Below are positions 1 through 13,100 of a DNA stretch of 64,000 bases, one piece after another. The DNA comes from Phytophthora hibernalis (taxonomy: Eukaryota > Oomycota > Peronosporomycetes > Peronosporales > Peronosporaceae). A program made the translations under genes and the position numbers. The notes beneath the pieces were generated by a model. The model made no database searches and was not told where the DNA came from. It was given only the letters and a program-made list of their open reading frames with translations. Numbering within the stretch: the stretch's first letter is position 1; every line of letters starts with the position of its first letter. The stretch spans positions 62,001 to 126,000 of the forward strand of contig JAAKBF010000091.1 of the NCBI GenBank assembly GCA_012656075.1, in the 5' to 3' direction.

Positions 1-19
1 TTGGTCATTTCACTTTTGG

Positions 20-350
20 CTCATTACGGACAACAACAGTCGAGGGGGATCAGCAGGAAGTCGAGGAGCATCAAGAGGTCGAGTATCAGCTCACCAGGAA
101 GAAGAGCGGAGACGAGCTTCCAGTCCAGCAGGAAGTTGAGGAGCACCAGCTCAGCAGGAGGACGGTCGAGGCAATACAGTCGAGGAGCATAAGATCAGCA
201 GGAGGTTGGTCGAGGCACGAGGCCAACAGGAAGTTGACACTCTAGCCCAGCAGGAAGTCGAGGAGCTGCAGCTGAGGATGCAGCAAGAAGCATCACCAGA
301 GGCAGGAAGCAGAAGAAGGAGAACGATTAGGAAGACAACCAGAAGAAGAA
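20..350. repeat. Degenerate Q/E-rich simple repeat
   Basis: A purine-rich stretch repeats a degenerate 18-base unit of the form CAGCAGGAAGTCGAGGAG about eight times. In the plus frame of 206-394 it reads as QQEVEE-like units followed by a very basic tail (RRRRTIRK, RRRKTSR). It could be the remnant of a coiled-coil coding region or a non-coding minisatellite. No homologue is recognised and no gene is called. Confidence 0.5.
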
Positions 351-663
351 AGACAAGCAGGAACAAGTGCAGTATAAAATTGTTTTTAAGGTAATACGAG
401 CGACGAGCTGGTGGATGATCTACGTCTTTCGGTTTGTTCCGGCGACTATGGCGACAAGTCCTACATGATCAACGAGGTGATACATACAAATCTATCGTCT
501 GGTAAATCAGAATGAATATCCCGAACTTTTGCAGCCCCGATGTCAATGTCAATTCACACTATTTTAATACTTTGAAACATGGACAGTTACCACGACGTCC
601 GCCCACAATATCAATAACGTTAGCCCTCAAAAATTCCGTGGACGATAAAAATCAAATCTTTGG

Positions 664-718
664 GAAGCTCAGTTGTAAAATTTCATAAAATTATTATGAA
701 ATTTAACAACTGAGCTTC
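664..718. repeat. Near-perfect hairpin (25-bp arms)
   Basis: The arms at 664-688 and 694-718 are reverse complements with one mismatch and a 5-base loop. The outer ends are GAAGCTCAGTTGT / ACAACTGAGCTTC. The AT-rich stem suggests a foldback element or a small MITE remnant. It is too far from any recognised gene to be called a terminator. Confidence 0.6.
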
Positions 719-821
719 ACGATGGGGAGAGGCTGTGGCTGGTCCACACAACGAAACTCGCCCCCAGCCCGCCGCCCATTCTGAAGCCGGCCGCCGCTCG
801 TTGTGAAGCCGACCGCTCGTT

Positions 822-1199
822 GTGAAGCCGGACTTACTGGAGTTCCCGTATAGCGAGGTGGTTAACGAAATGGATCAATTGTATGAACAGTTGGTTCAGC
901 TCGTTAATACCGGCGATTTCTGTGGTCGCAAGCTGTCTTTGAGCCACGTGCTCAACAAGCTGAGGAGGTCGATGGACCTCTACAGACAGGAACCGTTTTC
1001 AATTACTTTTGCCATCAAAAGTGAAGCACCTACTCGTGTTTTGTGGAGCAAGCAATGACGTCGCCGCATACAAGGCCTGCGATTCATTGTCGACAACGAT
1101 TGACCACGTCCGGAGGGAGTGCAAACTTTCGAAGAGGGAGCGCGTAATCGACTTCATTGAAGACACAGCGCACGAAACCGAAGGAGATGACGTGGCATG
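822..1199 (+). pseudogene. Unknown ORF, frame-shifted and cut by a transposon
   Basis: Two overlapping plus-strand frames (822-1058 and 1009-1199) read like one acidic, helical protein with a single frame change near 1005-1010, next to a TTTT run. Segments include FPYSEVVNEMDQLYEQL and LSKRERVIDFIEDTAHE. The frame runs straight into the left inverted repeat of the element at 1200. If that element is removed and one TA kept, the frame continues beyond 2197 for about 38 codons to a TAG. No ATG is seen at the left end and I do not recognise the family. It could be a decayed host gene or part of an older element. Confidence 0.4.
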
Positions 1200-2197
1200 T
1201 ACACTCCGGGCCAAAAGTATACGAACACCCGTACGAGTTCCCGTTACTTGGTCATTTTTTGTCATTTTAAGGTGCGGTTTTGATACGTGTTCCAGAACGC
1301 GCTGAGATAGAGCTGGAATGCGCTAACACTCGCGTTTTTGCAATTTATAGCAATGGCAGCAGCCGTGGGCTCGTTGATGATGCGCTGCACCGTGAGACCG
1401 GCAATGGTACCAGCGTCCTTGGTGGCAATTTTATATAGCTCAAATACAAAAATCCACTTTCAGCAGATGGCCAAATTATACGAGCGCTGGCATCCCAATA
1501 CAAATCTCTATATTAAATGAAAACCTTTTAAAAGTGATATAACTTGAGATTTGTAAGCAACGAGTTTCCGTTCGCCCGTTAGTTGACAACAGCAATTGAA
1601 GAGCCAACAGCCCCAACATTTTATTGTTGTAGGTATCACTCTGCACAGTGTGTAGCTGTAGCACCAGTGCTGGAGCGATATTGAGGTAGAAATGAACACC
1701 AAAGGACGGTCGCCTAGTAGCGCCATATTATCCGTGTGATTTTCCACACAAAAACACCTGAATTGAAATTTTGCCGATATTAATAGCTCCTCGTACATGG
1801 AAGACGGCACGTCGGCATCACCGCTCCGTTCGTATTAAGCTTGTCAAGTAGATCTACTTACCAATTAGCAAGTACCCATACATTTTTGGGTTCAAACACG
1901 CCTAAGGTGCTATCGGAATCTCGCCTCATACAAATCCCTAGAAATATCACTTGGAGCCAGTTTCAATTAGTTTAGGAATTTGTATGAGATTCCAGCGTTC
2001 GTATATTTTGGCCACCTGAGAAAACGGTTTTTGCATGTGAGCTACCTCTCAATCGCTGAAATCCGCAGTGTTAACCCATAACGACTGATGATTACCGTGT
2101 TCCACACAACATGTCCAAAGCACACTTCTTAACTCCATCTAGAAGCTGAGTTATTAGCAAAAGTAGGGGTGTTCGTATACTTTTGGCCCGGAGTGTA
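1200..2197. mobile_element. Non-autonomous TIR element (Tc1/mariner-like ends)
   Basis: Perfect 31-bp terminal inverted repeats lie at 1200-1230 (TACACTCCGGGCCAAAAG...) and 2167-2197. Both ends carry TA, the target duplication expected of Tc1/mariner/pogo elements, so the element proper is about 1202-2195. There is no transposase-like ORF inside, so it is a deletion derivative or large MITE mobilised in trans. A weaker internal inverted repeat (arms about 1915-1940 and 1973-1993) could form a hairpin. It sits inside the ORF described at 822-1199. Confidence 0.75.
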
Positions 2198-3111
2198 TTG
2201 ATCAGTGCGCGCTGCATTTGAAACGAAGCTACGTTTCCGAGAAAAGAGGCGTACGTCCGCAGTACGTAGTCTTTCAGGGTTGCCGAGCCCATCCATAGCT
2301 AACGCAATCTCCACCGCACCCCGTCACTTCCCATATTATCCACATGTCACACTCCACGTTAAACTGGCCTTATTCCCCCAACCAATCAGACCGTCTTGAG
2401 AGAGCGGGCTGCTTGAGGATCGGGATAAAATTTGAAGTCACATCGTGTCATCTGCGCAGTGCCGGTTCTCGAGGCCACGCAAAAGCCCGTACACCACGCG
2501 ACATTCTCGGAGGTAGTGATAACACATTACACATTCATACGACGTAGGCATCAATCCACAAGCATAGTAAGTCAGCCACGATTGCCATAACTGATCCACA
2601 CTCCTGTGGACGAATCCACACGAAGGCACAACACGAGCGCCTTTAGCCAATAATAGAAGTGGAGTTTTGCACGTGTTGCTTTTACCCAATCTCTTTCTCG
2701 AGCACTGGCTAGCAGCGAAACCCTTTCAAAAAAGATCACAAGGCTATTCAATTTGCAGGGCTGAGTCTCATCCCAAACCACCATTACGCGATGGCTTCTG
2801 GGGCTTATCAGTGGAACCTGCTTTCGTCTTCGCTTGTACCATTTTGAAGTGTGGGGTCAAATTGGCAGCCGGGAAACTCCGATACACGTCGATCACGGTC
2901 GTAGCGTGGCGTTCATTCCTCCGGGCATGTAACGAACGTTTAAAATTTGGGTATTCTACCGGGATTTCAAGGCAGCACGGAACGTACGGACCCAGAACGG
3001 ATGCGATTCCGTTAATCGAGCTCGTTTACGGTTGCCAAGATTCCCGACGACAGGTAAATCCCCTAGGGTGCGTACAAGTGCCTCCGATGGGCCCAATGCC
3101 CGAGAGTCACC
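2198..3111. other. No gene recognised
   Basis: The first ~110 bases extend the frame interrupted by the TIR element. After that I see only short shadow frames, for example 2667-3119 plus, without recognisable motifs. The sequence next to the LTR end at 3112 shows no obvious tRNA primer-binding site. Confidence 0.4.
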
Positions 3112-4207
3112 TGTCTTGACATAAGTAAAGACCCGTATATGAGCATAACCAACATCTCTCAAAGCAGAACTACCACTATCACAGACTTGGTATCCTGAAT
3201 GATACCAACCTGAACGGTTGCGACAAAATGTAGTCCTGGAAGTGCAATCCTGGACGTACAAGATTACAGTATACAAATCCAAGATGTTAACGACCGACCA
3301 CCTCGACCGACCAAGAAAAATCAGAAGATGCGCAAGATACGCAAGCTGGATTTTCCCAAGGTACCTTCCATGTGTACCCACGTGCCTGACCTAGTGTCAG
3401 ACGCACGCAACGCCTGACCCGAAGTGGTCGACGTCAATACTTTCATAGTGAAATCAAGATCAACGACAGCAGTGCATACAGACAGTAGAAGATAGCCAAA
3501 CAACAACAGATAACAGACAAACAGAGTTCGTTTTACCCTATAGCCCAAGAAACCTGCCAGACGTTTATCCTGAAGGACCGCGAGGCGTGTTGACTACTAA
3601 GGGCCCACCAGGCTGTGCGACGACCGGTGAAGGACTCTCGTTAAGTAAGTCCAGCCAAGTTAGACGGGGACCAGACGTAACCCGTCCTGGAGTGATCCGT
3701 TCTATTCCATTTCCTAGTTGTGGTGAACATCGTTTAACGGTTGACTCCCGCATTTCATATTAACTACATATTCGGACGTTTAAGATAGTCTACGTCTAGG
3801 GATTTAAAGAATCCGATTATCGAATGATGGACTGTATTGTTCTGTTTATTTCCCCTCACTAGTGGGGGTGGTGCGCGTTTTGAACAGCCATTCAGAACTG
3901 ACCAGTATCCTGGAAGTGGCTTAGTTGACTGGAGTATAGACCCACCGTCTCAGGGTCTCAAAGAAAAAGTGACAGCTACATATTTTGTATAACTCTGTTT
4001 TGTATACTGGTTATCTCGAGTCGTGGAAGCTACGTCCAAGAAGGTTACGTTCAGCCTCACGCTCAAGACCTACACGTGTAGAACAACTCATACGGTGCGA
4101 ATCCAAGTATCGAAGATAAACGACACCGAAAGGGATTGCACAAGGAGACACACCGCCATTCCTGGACGTAATTTGCGTTCTGGACGTAATTTGCGTTCAT
4201 GATTACA
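3112..4207 (-). mobile_element. Solo-looking LTR, minus orientation (1.1 kb)
   Basis: On the minus strand the element runs from TGTAA (4207) to CAAGACA (3112), the TG...CA ends expected of an LTR. It is closely related to the plus-strand copy at 32644-33809; both contain the same open 62- and 75-codon frames, which differ by a few substitutions. About 75 bases next to the TG end are also shared by the two copies (4208-4285 here). That suggests these are 3' LTRs still attached to the end of the internal region. The start holds two near-identical AACGCAAATTACGTCCAG units. Gypsy-type is likely from size and context; no pol is attached. Confidence 0.65.
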
Positions 4208-4290
4208 ACTGTCTTTCAGGAAAGTCTGGTTGGTCTTGCGCTATACACCCTGGGCGACCAAAAGTTTTCATCGACTTCGCCACAGCTGGT
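4208..4290 (-). mobile_element. 3' internal end of the LTR element
   Basis: About 75-80 bases matching 32570-32643 in reverse complement sit directly upstream of the LTR TG end. The stretch ends GAAAGACAGT before TG, which may be a weak polypurine tract. No coding function is seen. Confidence 0.45.
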
Positions 4291-4810
4291 GCGCGTGCCC
4301 GGATTTGGTTCTTCGGTTTTCATCGAGTTTTTTTAAATATTAAGTAGGTTAAGAGTATTCGGATTGTACTAGCTTCTAAACTAGCGTCTACGGACGCTGG
4401 AAGAAGAGAAGGCATGCGGCGAGGCACCTCGCCAGTCGCGTCGCTTGCAAGGGCTACCGGCCGAAGAACACAAAGACCTGGAAGAGGTTGAACGCTGTGA
4501 AGCGTAATGCAGCCAAGGAGGAGAAGGAGAGGTCTTCGATTCAAGACCCGCCGGCTACAGTGCTCACTATCCCAGATGCGCACGCAGTGTCTGTGCATGG
4601 TAAATCTAGAATTCGGCCAACCCACTTCTCAACTCGCCGGCTACCGCTCCAGTGACAGAACCGGACCTCCGGGACTGGCTCCCATCCAAGGGTGAAGCCC
4701 CTCCGGTGGCCCTTGGATGATGGAGGGACACCGCGCGACTTCTCCGGCGCTGGAACGGTACCGCATCGGCAGCGTGCTCCATGCCGCTGCCGTCCGTGGT
4801 GGAGGACCGT

Positions 4811-5060
4811 CCCCACCACACACTCAAGCCCTCCCGTGACACTGCTACCAGCCCTATTTTTCAACAAGGTGGCGTACCTCACGGTCCCATCGTCCGGTGT
4901 AGAGGCCCGCCCCCACCACACCCTGAAGCCCGCGCGTGACAACCGCGACCAGCTTAATTCGTCAACAAGGAAGGTGGCGTGCTCACGTACGTGGTGCGGG
5001 GGTTCTCCTCCCACTACGCACTCAAGCTCGTGCGTAGCAACCGCGAGCAATGCTAAAATA
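4811..5060. repeat. Degenerate ~100-bp tandem repeat, 2.5 copies
   Basis: Units starting near 4811, 4911 and 5010 share CCCACCACAC(A/C)CT(C/G)AAGCCC, followed by CGTGAC and later CAACAAG...GTGGCGT. Both strands stay open through part of it: plus 4692-5183, minus 4541-5161. On the minus strand the unit yields a repeated ECVVG / RVWWG peptide. It lies between the LTR fragment and the gag-like ORF and is probably part of a retroelement. Confidence 0.5.
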
Positions 5061-5269
5061 TGGAAAATGCAGCACAAGATGGATTCTGTGGTCGTCAGCC
5101 AACATGGCCGACGGCATGAAGCGGAGAATCGTGAGCTTGTACCGTGGAGAAAATCTAGCAACCGACATAGGGACGGTAGTTAGAACGGACATCGGAAGTC
5201 GTTAGAATAGCTAAGTGACATCAATGTACCTCACTGTAAGACGAAGTCGGCCAACCGAGTCGAAGACCG

Positions 5270-8200
5270 TTGAGGACGAGTCCGTTAAGGAGGAGCTCGC
5301 CCAGGTGTCTGTGGGAGGCGCCGATTTGGAAGAGTCCCTCGAGTATTGAACTCCCACTACCGGATCAAGACGTGGAGTTGCAGGCTGATGCGCCCACGCA
5401 CGCGGAGAACAAGTCGCTGTCGACAGTCCAGGAAGACGCGGTGCTTGAGGACCTGGAAGGGTCTTCGCGCCTAGAATCCAAGACGATGACGGCGCCGGAA
5501 TCGCAGACGCAACTGAGTCCGCTGCTGGAGTCCAAGCCAGCCTCGTTGGTGCCTGTACAGGACGAACATCCAGGAACGCACCCCGAGGTTGGAGCATCGA
5601 ATGCCGTACTGAGCGAACAAGCAGCGAAGGCTTACGTGGCTCAACAAGTGTCCCGGTGGGAGAAAGTCCGGTCCGAACGAGTGCTACCGCCACATGTAGA
5701 GTATATCTGGCCGGAGTCCCATCCAGATTCGCTACCCTGGTTGTCGACCATGCTAGATACCTGAGCGCCAAGACCACCCTGGACGATTTCACCCAAGCGT
5801 GGGTAATCGAGTTGGACTTGAATTGACGAGACTTGGCCACCGCCCAAGACCTCACGGCGGTGCAAATTCCGGACGGGTTGCTTACGCCTAGAAAATGTGT
5901 TGCAATCTTACAGGAAATACTCTACAAGGCAGGTTTCCAGTTTGACAACTTGGTTCCCGTATGCTTCAAGACACGAGCGTCAAACTTCACACCTGAAGTG
6001 GTACGCGGAGTGGTTGGTGATGTCCAGCATCTACTGGCAGTCGAGATCATTGAGTGGCGACAGTTGATCGTTGGGGCGAAGTTCAAGGTTCTTTCAAGTT
6101 TGGAAGCAGGACCCAAGCCGGAACGACCACCTGTTTTGGAATATCACGCTGAGGATGGCGAAGGTGATCTATTGATGACGGACTACGAAATCGACCTTCT
6201 AGGTCGGAGTTTTGTCCTGCGTCTACGATTGACCGGTCTTCGTCCTGTCCGCAGTCCAAGTGGATATTCGATTGGAGAGCCAAGCTCTAAGTGACAGCAG
6301 CGTCAGCCGCCTCGCGAAGTTTTACTCGATTCGTTGCCGTCGGAGCTTCCATCATCCTAAGCGTCCAGGGATGTGTCTGTCCCAGCATCCGTCGCGTCCA
6401 GGGATGCAATCCGGTCCCGAGTCTGGTTAGTATAACAAATGAAGCGTCATATGGAACGACATCCAGTTCGTACGCGCCCAGGAACAGCTCGTCGGCCTCA
6501 TCATCAGCGACTTTCGGTTACAGCTCAGCGTCTCACATACAGCTCGCTGGATACGGACCAATGGTGATGGCTGCTCAAAGTTCTAGTGGTGTCGCGGAAG
6601 CGGGAGAAGTGGGTTTCTACATAAGGAAGCTACTCCTGGACGAATGATTGCAGTGGACCAGGATGACGTCGAGATGGCGGAGGCTGTGGCTCTCACTGAG
6701 GCGAAGTCGTCCAGGTCTCACAGGAAGCACCGGGATTCTGATCGGGGGCTTTCGTCTAGCGAATCGGTGTCTGACAGTGATGAATACCGCCACCGTCGAA
6801 ACCCTCGTGGTCATCGACATGTGTTCAAGCGATCCTCGAAGAGGCGGTCATCATCTCGAAGATCAAGTCGTTCAGAGCGCTTAAGTCGGTCGACAAGGTC
6901 TGGACGAAGGTCTGGATGATCCGCTGAACTAACCGTGAGCACGCTTCACAAGGTGCACGAAACTTTGGCCAACCTTGAAGGCAAGACTTCGACAGACAAG
7001 CTGGCCGAGTAGGAAAACTCGGCTCAGCTCATGCTGGAAGAAACCGCAAGACAAGCACGTGAAGCACAACTCCGAGCTGAAGAAGCCGAACGTCGGCTGC
7101 AGAATCTTGCCGCCCAAGAATCCGTCGTCAAGGATCCCCAGTTCAGGAATCCCCAGATCTGGAGACACTGATCCAGGCAGCCTGCGCCGATGCCGCACGA
7201 GTTGAAGGCGAACGTGGCAAGGCTCTCGCTTTACAACACTTAGAAGAGCAGAAAGCCGAAGACGACGCCCGACACGAAGCCGAACGCGCTGAGTGGGTTA
7301 CCCAAGTCCAATCTGGCCTGGGAGAGCTGTTGGAGACGTTCAAGCGAGAACTGGAAGTCCTGGAAAACGAGCGTGTCAACGGCCGCGTGTCTGCCCTAAA
7401 CATGCAGAAGTATCAAGCTGAACAGATACGGAATTTACGTTCAGCAGTGGGACATGATGATGTGACACCCGCCCCTGATTTAGCAACTCCGGTCAAGACT
7501 GTGGTCAGCGATACTGAACGTGCAACCAAGAATCCAGCGGCGATCATGAAAGATGTAACTCAGAAGCGGGTAAACCGGAGCCGGAGAACCTCTCCAAAGG
7601 TGCGATTGCACAACACCGGCTGCTGCTCCCAAACCTCGATCTTCCAGTGTCTGCTGGAAGTGTGGACACCGAGAGAGTCAAGCGCGAAGCAAGTGTTGAC
7701 GCTGCTAAGGCTACGCCCAAGGCAACCAAGACACAGGGCTCTCGGACGGATGTGGCGCACCCTGCAGAAAACAAGAAGCAAAAGTCGAACGAGACCCCGT
7801 TGGAGTTTACCGCCTTAATGAAGCAGCGGTCAAGGCTGAGGTCAGGTACAAGGCGTCGGAGAAACGACACGCCCAGCACATCAAGCGTTTCATGAAGAGT
7901 CTTCGGGACTCACAGCTCAAGGCCGCCTTGCGCAACCAGCGTTTCCGAAACGTAGATGATCTCGAGTACGTGTTGCAGCAGGATGAAGACCTGACTTTGG
8001 ACGGAGGGTATAATACGCCACCGTCCAAACCGCGGGATCCTCGAGCAGATAACCGGGTAACCGAAGTGCTCTATGCTGCAAAGGCCTGGGCGGTTGCGAT
8101 CAAGGTGGTGAACATCTCGTCGAAAGTGTTGTGGATCGATCCTCATTTTCTAGTCGCGAGAGTTGTGGAATTCGGATGCTTCCCTTCAGGACGTTTCTTG

Positions 8201-8640
8201 CGTCCAGGAAATCAGAAGTACATTGAGTGGCAAGAACTGATTTACGAGTGTACTATGCCTCCAGAGACGCGAAGGCTTGCTGAACGACTAGGAGAACTCG
8301 AGAGACAATTGGAGCCACCCTGTGTTCCGAGACCGGAATATCCATGTTCGACCAAGACCATGGTGTGACCTCCTTCTGGAAGCAGTGAAGTGCACGTCGC
8401 CCAGTCTCACGGAAGCCTTGAACTTCGAGCAGGAACGACGCGTCTCTTTTGCTTGTGACGTAGTCTCCCAGGCGCCCAAGACTGTGGATGTGAGTACTCA
8501 AACGAATCCCATCCAGGAAGTGGAAGCTGAAGCAGTGTTGGAAGTGATGAATGATAGTTGACGTTCAAACTGAGACGGGGAGGAAGTCGATCCGGAACCT
8601 GGACCCATGCGTCCAGAATTACGGGGCGTCTAGGATGACA
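5270..8640 (+). pseudogene. Retroelement gag-like ORF, decayed
   Basis: Successive plus-strand frames (5270-5764, 5833-6294, 6644-6919, 6975-7205, 7330-7818, 7647-7895, 7892-8368, 8322-8561) read like one long hydrophilic protein broken by frame shifts and stops. It has an E/A/R-rich coiled-coil stretch around 7020-7430, an R/S-rich patch around 6800-6910, and a C-terminal part with VSRWEKVRSERVLPP- and PRDPRADNRVTEVLYA-like segments. The end carries a VDVSTQTNPIQEVE-like motif. I recall this type from Gag/ORF1 proteins of oomycete Gypsy elements, but without a search this stays an inference. No zinc knuckle is visible. Confidence 0.45.
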
Positions 8641-8682
8641 TTTCCAAATGTGATGCCGATGAACTGGAGGACTCTCATTACA

Positions 8683-8805
8683 GCACCTTTAATACAACGT
8701 TACGATTCGTCCTTCGTGCACCTTTACCAGCCTACAGCACCTTTATTTGATGTCTGATTAAAACGCCTTTATATCTAGAGCACCTTTAGGCATCGATGCA
8801 CCTGT
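8683..8805. repeat. Interspersed GCACCTTTA repeats
   Basis: Four close copies of GCACCTTTA lie at irregular spacing, with two variants (CGCCTTTAT and GCACCTGTA), between about 8685 and 8800. They follow the end of the gag-like ORF. They may be protein-binding sites or decayed microsatellite; the sequence does not decide. Confidence 0.4.
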
Positions 8806-10180
8806 ACTGTGTGTACAATGTACTCCCATTAATCTAACGCCAAACAAACATATTTTTCGTGACTGCTCACAAAACAAAGTCCAGCAGGCTCCGTGCGTGG
8901 CAAAGGAATGACCCCACCTCTCCTCAGCACATACAGACCCGATTGGCCCGTGCTGCTGATGCTACATGCTCCGGACCAAGCTACTATCACGGGTAATATC
9001 GATAAGCTGTTAATTATGCTGATACGACGAGCAGAAAGAGTCCTAACGAATCCAAAAACAACAAGGGGGCTCGTGTGCATGTGAGCAGGACGTCTTCGGT
9101 AAGCGTCTTGATGTGGGTACAGTACACGATTGTTTCCCGTCTAACTACATACTTATACTTAGCGAGGCAGAGCTCGCGGTTTTAAAGCAACACAACGCAG
9201 TGGAGAAGAAGCGCGTAAACAGCATCCAGAACGCAATTGAAGCCTTGCATGCAGCGTTAAGGCAAGCAAGAGGCGGAAAATGGGTGGACATTGCAATAAA
9301 AGTGTGGCGACACGAGCAGCAATAGCAGCTAGGCGGAGGAAGATCATCTGGGCGAAAGTAAACACACTTAAATAGCGTGCTACGACAAGCTAATGTTTGA
9401 CGTTGGATTGTTTGCTGCATAGATGTAGATGACCTCGACGACGTATCTTTTAGCATCGATGAAATACATGGGCAACATTACCGGCCACATAGTGTCCGGC
9501 GCTAAGTTTTACCTCCCTTGATACAGCAATGAGGTACGATAGCAATTTTGCACTGTTGTATGAGGAATTTAACATATTTCAATCTGATTGTGTAGGAAGG
9601 AATAATATGAAGACCAATTTACACGAAACTACTTGCCGCCATTACACCATTGCCAGAAATCATCCGTTTGAGTCACACCGACAGAGAATCCACCAAGTAC
9701 GCGCCGTTCGCCTTCTTAGAAAGTCAGGGATTCTAGACCTTGGAGGACTTCAGCGCGTGGCGTTACAGCAACGGATACAAGACGCTCCACGCCTTCATGG
9801 ACGGCGCCAAGTACACTGTGCCGACTCGGGGTTCTTATCGCTGTCGTTGGCGTTGGTGTCGGCTTGCTTCCTGCGCTAGATATTGCTCGGCGTCTTGTTG
9901 CAAACCTGACGACGAGTATATCAGTTGAAGCAGTGCACACATGTAATCCGAGGACAACGTCAACAATGCGGAGTTGCTGCTGGACATCCCGCATACACCC
10001 TTCCTGCTAGATCTAATACTAGTATCTTAAAACGTTGCTTTATTTTTTTTTAGCTTTCGGATCCTGGTTCACACACTCGCTACTTCCAGTCCTACTCTCC
10101 TATGCATCATGTAAACATCATTTAGAAGATCCACCGCAACTGCACCGACTCAAAAATAAAGCGAGCTTACTTTGGTTCTT
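8806..10180. other. Mostly anonymous; one short coding-like relic
   Basis: Only short frames are present. Around 9610-9830 the plus strand reads like a protein remnant (ESTKYAPFAFLESQGF, stop, then DFSAWRYSNGYKTLHAFMDG), broken by a TAG. I do not recognise the family. Confidence 0.3.
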
Positions 10181-10189
10181 GCTCTCATT

Positions 10190-13100
10190 TTTTCATCGTT
10201 CGCGATGGAATGCGGAGGTTTGACTGAGCCAACGTGCCATACCCACGGGTTTTAGCTGTTTTTGCGTCCAACTTGCTGTCGAGGTCCTCGACGATCAAAT
10301 CGTGGGTCTTTTGGCATCTTGCAAACTTTTCTGGTGGTGGTGGAGCTTGACTGCAGTAACACAAGTTATACCACATCAACCGCAAGCGGATGACTCTCGT
10401 GTAGTCAGCTGACACCTTTGGTAGATTACCAAAACCAGCTGCTCCATTTAAAATTGCGTGAGCTTGAGCGATGATCAAAGCCCCACAACTCGAACCGTCA
10501 GATTTTTGGCTTTCGAAGCCAACTTTTTCACTCGAGGGAATGCGAGTAGGCATCGAACATTCTGGTGGGGTTCTCGCACGTGGGTATTCCAGTCAACTAT
10601 CTGCCGGTTGAACGCTTCATGCCAGTGAACCAAGAAAGGGAGCATTCCTTGCTCCCATTCGTGATCAAGAAATTCTTTTCGAGCCGTCTAACGGGTCGTA
10701 GAAAATGCGGTGATACCAGAATCGTAGGCGTAGCGAATTCAGACCACGAGCAGCATCCAATGCACATTAGACTAATTAACCGGTACTTGATTTTGGAAAT
10801 GTCATCGACTTGATCACACCATTCGTTCACCGCCTCACGAGGTACTTCTGGCCAACCCACCAAAGTGACGAGTGTGTTGAAAATTTGACTCCTTGGCATA
10901 CATCACACAATGCCTGTAGAGCAATATTTATAACCGCGTCATTCAGAAGCCAGTCTCAAGCAATATATCCGACCACCTACTCAAATGCAATCGACTTGCT
11001 CCAGGCGGGAAGTGTAAACTTCGTATGTAAGCAAGCTATGCGATACACTGTCTTGACTTGATCGGCACAAAATTTGTCTCGTCCTCCTATTGCATCTTGG
11101 TGGATGTTTGTTTTAAATGAAAACAAATCAACAGGGGTACTGGAGTCCCATGCTCTTTCCATCCACCGCATATCCTGGCCCCATGCACTTCACTTTTGCT
11201 TGATCGAGTAGAAGTGAATAAAACGAAAGACAGCACGGCTAAAAGCATGAAATACGATGTCAGCCCATTAAACAAAAGTACCACAGATTAAATATGACCC
11301 ACCTTGACAAAAGTTCTCCGCCATCAATAAAACTAAGAACAATTTCTGGCTTGGCTTCATGTTGATCTTCTTGTTGATTGTTGACATCGATAACTGGTTG
11401 GTCGATCTTGTCTTGGCAGTATTGCAACTTTTGCTTATGCGCTTCGTGTTGACGTTCGCTATCAATTGTTCGTGACAAAACCTACACCAATGGGTACGGA
11501 GCCACCAATTTGAGATCGAAATCAGAGGCACGCACGACTTCCTGACTACATTTCGGCTCACGTCTTTCTAAAAAGCGATCCGTCATTGCTACCGGGAATG
11601 CGGATATGGCCGCCTCTACCAGTTCAATGTTTGGCGCATATTCACTCCATGGAATAAATTCACTGACGGTCACAGGGCCGGCGACCATACGAATTGCTGC
11701 TAGACGATTTGTTTTTAAACAAATCCGGCCCTGTACCAGCTTTTTCGAGAGGTTTTCTTCGGCTTTGGAGGGGAACTGGAAGACATCAATTGTACGATGC
11801 TCGGATGTAAGTTTTGTATGGAAACCAGGTTTTACCAGAGATGGTGTGCTCTCCACTACCAACTTTTTGGCCTCGCCCGTGTGTTCGGTGTTCGGCGCCG
11901 CGTGAGTCAAGTAGCGAATCTCATCGTTTTCTTGAATGTCTTGTGCAATGTCCATATACCTCTACAACGTCGAAATCATCACTATCGATGCAGCTATTAA
12001 CATCGTCCAAATTACTTCGCCTACTATTATTCTCAGGCGGCAGCTCGCAACTATTAATATTTCCACCAAAACGTGACAAAATATTTTCAAGAGCGGAAAA
12101 TTGGTGAAAAATCCACACTTGAAAGAAGCGAGAGTCTGTCAACTACAGGGGTCACAGCTGCCACAGCATAACTGTACTTCTCAGCTGATGAAAGAACTAC
12201 AACGTTTGCTTGCTCACCACGCCGAAGCTTCATGTATGTGACGTTGCGCTTGCGGACAGACTTCTTTGCAAGTAGGGGTGACAGCTTGCTTTCACCTTGA
12301 GAAATGGTGGTCTTCGGTGGTAGGCATTCCGAGGAGAGCGGGTTTGTCCTGACGTGATTGACGGTAGCTAGAATTGACTCACAGCCGCTTGAGAGAGCTG
12401 AATCGAGGCGACATGCAGATCGCATGCACCATCGTTGGTCAATAGCTTGATCATACAGACGAATGACTTTAGACCATCCCGAGCAACCAACATGAGATGT
12501 CGACACGGCAATCAGATGCTGAAAAAAGACAGGAACAGCTCCATTTGTTTTCGTCGCAAGTGTACACACGGAAGTTCGTAAAAACTTCCATTGATGGATC
12601 CCAATATTCACACAGCCCGCATCCTGCATCATATTGTAGAGAATATTCAGCTCTCTGCGAACCAACTGATACGTGTAATCGCTCAACCAGCTGGACGCAG
12701 ATTTTATAAATGCCGGAATAGTATTTGGCTACCGCGATCGTGAAGAATGCCGGTTGAGCACGGACGAGAACTGCCGCATCACTTCAACCTGATGCATGAG
12801 TAGACCTCCAACACATTTGTCAATTCTGGCCCGATCTCCAACCAAGCGCTTGAGCTGGTTCCAGTTTGCTTGAATACGATTCGTGGTCGAGTTTCCAGCT
12901 GAAAAAATGGCGACCTCGCCCACAGCTGACCCACATATCTGTGCACGATTCCCAGTTCCGGTTGAAGTATTACAAAACCTCCGGCGCCTCAGCGTGACAA
13001 CAGTCACTAAAATCAGCGTAGCACTCCTCGAATGATGATTCTGACTAACTACATTCTCGATAGCTTGGTTTAGCATTTCGGACAACATATAAAAACACAA

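Noticed and set aside
3321..3548. 75-codon hydrophobic ORF conserved in both LTR copies (also 33284-33511)
   Set aside because: Conservation follows from being the same repeat; no known LTR protein and no independent sign of coding selection.
8686..8800. GCACCTTTA repeats considered as a CRISPR-like array
   Set aside because: Repeats are only 9 bases, spacing is irregular and the genome is eukaryotic.
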